In this document: in pieces, positions 4,207 to 7,174 of the stretch | Layout: each line of letters starts with the position of its first letter | Position numbering within the stretch: position 1 is the stretch's first letter | Source: Gemmatimonadales bacterium UBA4456 | Lineage (GTDB): Bacteria > Gemmatimonadota > Gemmatimonadetes > Longimicrobiales > Gaopeijiaceae | Length of the DNA: 7,174 nucleotides | Direction of reading: 5' to 3' | Assembly (NCBI GenBank): GCA_002390225.1 | Contig: DGOW01000064.1 | Span: forward strand, 1-7,174 | Translations under genes and position numbers: made by a program | The notes under the pieces: model-generated | Told to the model about the DNA's origin: nothing | Seen by the model: the letters and a program-made list of their open reading frames with translations, nothing else | Database searches by the model: none

Positions 4207-7174
4207 ATGAGGGAATCAGAAAAGCGTCAGGTTCAGAATCGGATCAGCGACGTCGTGCGTGGCGTCCGCTGGCGGTGGCGCGTGCGTCTCGCTCTTCGAG
4301 GTCTGATGTGGGTCGTAGGACTCACCGCTGGCGTGACCTTCCTCGCCGTGATCGGGCTCGAACGCGCCCGGTTCGACGCAGACACCGTCATCGCCCTGCG
4401 CGTGCTTACCTGGTTCACGCTCCTCGTCTCGACCGTCTGGTTCCTGGTCAGGCCACTCCGGCGCAAAGTCACGGACGCGCAGGTCGCCCTCTACCTGGAG
4501 GAGCAGGAGCCCAGCCTCGAGCACTCCGTGACGAGTGTTCTTGACGAGGGATCCGGCTCGGCGTCTCCGGATCTTACGAGTCGTACTGCCGAGATCGCGC
4601 TCGAAAAAGCACGCAACGTTCGGTACGGCCGACGCATCGAGCAGGGTGGGTTTTATCGCTTCGCAGGTGGCCTGACCGCCCTCGTGGTTCTCGCTCTCTC
4701 CGTGACGCTACTCGGCCCGGCTCATCTGCGTCTGGGCCTCAGCGCACTGCTCTTTCCAACCACGGCTGCCGAGGCGGTGAACCCGTATTCCGTCGGAGTG
4801 CTGCCGGGCGACGTCACGATCGCGCGCGGCTCGGATCAGATGGTGACTGCGACCCTCGACCAATTTGAAGCTGGCGAGGCTTCGATCTTCACCCGCAGCG
4901 AGTCCGAGCAGTCGTTCCAGCGACTGAGCATGCTCACAGACCTCGATGGGGGATTCGAGGTGCTGCTCCTCGGCGTGAACGAGCCGACTGAGTACTTCAT
5001 CGAGTCGACAGGCGTTCGCTCGGGAACGTTCACGATCGATGTGGCGGACTTGCCGTACGTCGACCAGCTCGACCTGACCCTCTACTTCCCGGGCTATACA
5101 GGGCTCCAACCCCGCGTGATCGAGGCTGGAGGAGATGTGGCTGCCCTGCCCGGGACCATAGTGGAGCTCAACATCCAGCCGACCATGCTGACCGACGCCG
5201 GTCAGCTTCTTCTCGACGGCAACGTGATGAGCGATCTGACCGTCGAAGCCGACGGCACGCTCATCGGACGCTTCACCGTCGGCGACGGCAGCTTCTACTC
5301 TCTGGAGCTGGCCCGATCGGATAACGGCGAGATGGTCCCGGCCTCTCCCGAGTACCGAATCGACGTGCTGTCCGACATGGACCCATCCATTCGCTTCTCG
5401 ACGCCCGGTCGCGACATGCCGGCTTCGTCCATCGAAGAGGTGTACCTCGAGATGGTCGCGGACGACGACTACGGGATCGGCACCATTGATCTCGTCTACT
5501 CAGTCAACGGGCTCACCGAAGACACGGTGTCGGTCTTTCAGGGGCGTGGTGCACCACTTCCGGAGGTGTCGACCGGACATACGTTCTTCCTCGAAGAGTG
5601 GGAGCTCGAAGTAGGGGACCTCGTGTCGTACTACGCTATGGTGAAGGACAACCGTGGTGGAGCCTCCCGAACGGTCACGAGTGACATCTACTTCCTGAAC
5701 ATCCGTCCGTTCGAGCGCGCCTACCGTCAGGCCGAGCAGCAAGGTGGTGGGGGTGGGGGCGGTGGTGGTGGTGGTGCCGAGACCGCGCTGTCCGAGACGC
5801 AGCGCCAGATCATCGCGGCTACGTTCAACCTGATGCGGCAGCGGGACACGTACTCCGATGAGGAGTTCAGTGAGAACGTCGTGTCCGTCAGCCTCGCTCA
5901 GGCACGACTGCAAGATCAGGTGACGACGCTGCTCCAGCGGATGCAGAACCGAGGGCTTACGCAATCTGACGAGGGATTCCGGGATGTTTCGGCAATCCTG
6001 CCTCAGGCGTTCGAAGCGATGACGAGGGCCGTCGAAGACCTGAACGCAGAAGAGCTTCAGGAGGCGATGCCCGACGAGCAGGAAGCGCTACGGTTCCTCC
6101 AGCAGGCGGAGGAGACGTACGAACGGTACGTCCAGCAGCAGCAGGGTGGTGGAGGAGGTGGTGGTGGTGGTCAGCAGGCCGCGGACGACCTCGCCGACCT
6201 CTTCGAGCTCGAACTGGACAAGCTGAAGAACCAGTACGAGACCGTGCAGCGCGGCGAGCAGCAGCAGGCCGACAATCAGGTGGATGAGCTGCTCGAGGAG
6301 CTCCAGGAGCTAGCGCGCCGGCAAGAGCAGATCGCCGAGCGCCAGCGACGCGCGTCAGCGAACCAGAGCGCCCAGGGCAGTGGCGGGGAAGCTCAGCGTG
6401 AACTCGCTGATCAGACCGAAGAAGCCGCGCGCCAATTGCAGCGACTCGCTCGCGAGATGAATGACCCCGACCTTGAGGAGACCGCACGCGATCTCCAGCA
6501 GGCCTCCGAAGCCATGAGGCAGTCGGCCGCGGCCGGTGGATCTCAGGCCATGTCGGAGTCCAACTCCGCCCTTCGCGGACTGGAAGAAGCCCGACGGCAA
6601 CTCGAGGACGCCCGCTCGGAGCGTGCACGTCGGGACGCCGAAGAGGCGATCGATGAGGTCGAGGAACTTCAGCGCCAGCAACGTGACGTTCAGAGAGACG
6701 TGCGGGAACTACCGCGTGAACGCGGCTCCGAGCGGCAGGAAGAGATCGACCGTTTACGGGAGCGGAAGGACCAGATGCACGAGGTCGTGCAGGACCTCGA
6801 GCGCAGGCTCGACGAGGCCTCCCGAAGTGCCGGACGCGACAACCCGCAAGCCGCGCGGGAGCTCGGAGAGGCCGCGGACGAGATCCGCGAATCCAAGTTG
6901 AAGGAGAAGCTCCAGTACACCCGCGGCACCATCGAACAGTGGGATCCGGAGTCGGCCGTCACGATGGAGCTGCAGATCGAGGGTGACCTGCAGGTGCTCC
7001 GTGATCGGCTCGAGGCCGCTCGCGGCGCAACGGGTGAGCGTACAGCAGAGCCGCTCGAAGACGCGCTAGGCGAGACCCGCGACCTTGTCCGCGGCATGGA
7101 GGCAATGGAACGCCGTCTCAGCGAGTCCGGAGAGCAACAGGGTCAGAACGGCCAGCAGGGTGAGGGCCAAGGTC
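4207..7174 (+). CDS. DUF4175-like membrane protein with extracytoplasmic coiled coil (3' truncated)
   Basis: I translated this frame by hand: 989 codons without a stop, running off the right edge. ATG 4207 is the first usual start after the in-frame stop at 4144-4146. The basic N-terminus is followed by hydrophobic helices at about 27-50, 62-81 and 152-173; basic residues before the first and third put the large C-terminal part outside the cytoplasm. A beta-rich region (about 190-500) carries motifs I associate with DUF4175 proteins: YFPGYTGL at 293-300, GGDVAALPGT at 308-317, ADDDYGI at 418-424, and GDLVSYYAMVKDN at 470-482 before a closing IRPFERAY (499-506). After that come an 11-glycine run (513-523), helix, a 9-glycine run (647-655), and long Glu/Arg/Gln-rich probable coiled coil (about 660-960), then a Gly/Gln-rich tail that is just beginning. 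No cysteine occurs in the visible part. The family is recognised by architecture and motifs; its function is unknown. A structural envelope role in the MoxR/VWA module is inference. Confidence 0.87.
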   Translation, partial: MRESEKRQVQNRISDVVRGVRWRWRVRLALRGLMWVVGLTAGVTFLAVIGLERARFDADTVIALRVLTWFTLLVSTVWFLVRPLRRKVTDAQVALYLEEQEPSLEHSVTSVLDEGSGSASPDLTSRTAEIALEKARNVRYGRRIEQGGFYRFAGGLTALVVLALSVTLLGPAHLRLGLSALLFPTTAAEAVNPYSVGVLPGDVTIARGSDQMVTATLDQFEAGEASIFTRSESEQSFQRLSMLTDLDGGFEVLLLGVNEPTEYFIESTGVRSGTFTIDVADLPYVDQLDLTLYFPGYTGLQPRVIEAGGDVAALPGTIVELNIQPTMLTDAGQLLLDGNVMSDLTVEADGTLIGRFTVGDGSFYSLELARSDNGEMVPASPEYRIDVLSDMDPSIRFSTPGRDMPASSIEEVYLEMVADDDYGIGTIDLVYSVNGLTEDTVSVFQGRGAPLPEVSTGHTFFLEEWELEVGDLVSYYAMVKDNRGGASRTVTSDIYFLNIRPFERAYRQAEQQGGGGGGGGGGGAETALSETQRQIIAATFNLMRQRDTYSDEEFSENVVSVSLAQARLQDQVTTLLQRMQNRGLTQSDEGFRDVSAILPQAFEAMTRAVEDLNAEELQEAMPDEQEALRFLQQAEETYERYVQQQQGGGGGGGGGQQAADDLADLFELELDKLKNQYETVQRGEQQQADNQVDELLEELQELARRQEQIAERQRRASANQSAQGSGGEAQRELADQTEEAARQLQRLAREMNDPDLEETARDLQQASEAMRQSAAAGGSQAMSESNSALRGLEEARRQLEDARSERARRDAEEAIDEVEELQRQQRDVQRDVRELPRERGSERQEEIDRLRERKDQMHEVVQDLERRLDEASRSAGRDNPQAARELGEAADEIRESKLKEKLQYTRGTIEQWDPESAVTMELQIEGDLQVLRDRLEAARGATGERTAEPLEDALGETRDLVRGMEAMERRLSESGEQQGQNGQQGEGQG
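5743..5775 (+). repeat. Glycine-codon tract 1 (11 Gly) in the DUF4175-like gene
   Basis: Eleven consecutive GGN codons encode residues 513-523, ending in five perfect GGT repeats (5761-5775). The tract lies exactly between the beta-rich region and the helical region, so it looks like a flexible linker. As a trinucleotide repeat it could change length in frame by strand slippage. Confidence 0.9.
6145..6171 (+). repeat. Glycine-codon tract 2 (9 Gly) in the DUF4175-like gene
   Basis: Nine consecutive GGN codons encode residues 647-655, again ending in five GGT repeats (6157-6171). The tract is flanked by glutamines, four before and two after. It separates a helical segment (about 524-645) from the main coiled-coil region and looks like a second linker. 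Confidence 0.9.
7129..7173 (+). repeat. Start of a Gly/Gln-rich low-complexity segment in the DUF4175-like gene
   Basis: Residues 975-989 contain only Gly, Gln, Glu and one Asn (GEQQGQNGQQGEGQG). The window ends inside this segment, so its full length cannot be seen. It resembles the disordered glycine/glutamine tails seen in DUF4175-type proteins and marks the end of the coiled-coil region. Confidence 0.7.

Noticed and set aside
5957..6628. 223-codon open frame on the minus strand inside the DUF4175-like gene
   Set aside because: Its product is Arg/Pro/Ala-rich with no recognisable motif, as expected opposite high-GC coding sequence. The + strand frame here is an unbroken coiled-coil protein.

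Overview
The window is one strand of tightly packed, high-GC bacterial coding sequence. It holds the tail of one gene, three complete genes and the first 989 codons of a fifth, all on the + strand. It reads as part of an operon built around a MoxR-type AAA+ ATPase and von Willebrand factor A (VWA) proteins. The order is: a C-terminal scrap resembling DUF4159, a MoxR ATPase, a DUF58 protein, a BatA-like membrane VWA protein with a glutamine-amidotransferase-like region, and a large DUF4175-like membrane protein with coiled coils. From memory, this order together with the DUF4175 type suggests Gemmatimonadota or a neighbouring lineage, possibly a metagenome-derived genome. Planctomycetota and Bacteroidota carry related clusters, so the phylum is an inference and is not proven by the sequence.

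Layout: 1-30 is the end of an upstream gene. 50-1090 is the MoxR ATPase, with a TTG start behind a good Shine-Dalgarno. 1100-2020 is DUF58, also starting at TTG, nine bases after the MoxR stop codon. 2017-4146 is the BatA-like protein, overlapping DUF58 by ATGA. A 60-base gap follows, the largest in the window, and then the DUF4175-like gene runs from 4207 off the right edge. No stretch over 300 bases lacks a gene. I saw no RNA gene, insertion sequence, CRISPR array, or convincing terminator or promoter.

How the parts may fit together: MoxR ATPases are known to work with VWA-domain partners, and DUF58 is the usual genetic neighbour. Here MoxR and DUF58 have no membrane segment and should be cytosolic. 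The two large proteins have hydrophobic anchors and, by the positive-inside rule, expose most of their mass outside the cytoplasm. Neither contains a single cysteine in what can be read. The likely theme is an ATP-driven chaperone or remodelling module linked to the cell envelope. Its substrate is unknown, and nothing in the window identifies it.

This is a recognisable but poorly characterised gene cluster rather than a clearly new system. The points most worth checking are the apparently incomplete metal site (MIDAS) in DUF58, the cysteine-free envelope proteins, and the glycine-tract and coiled-coil architecture of the last gene.
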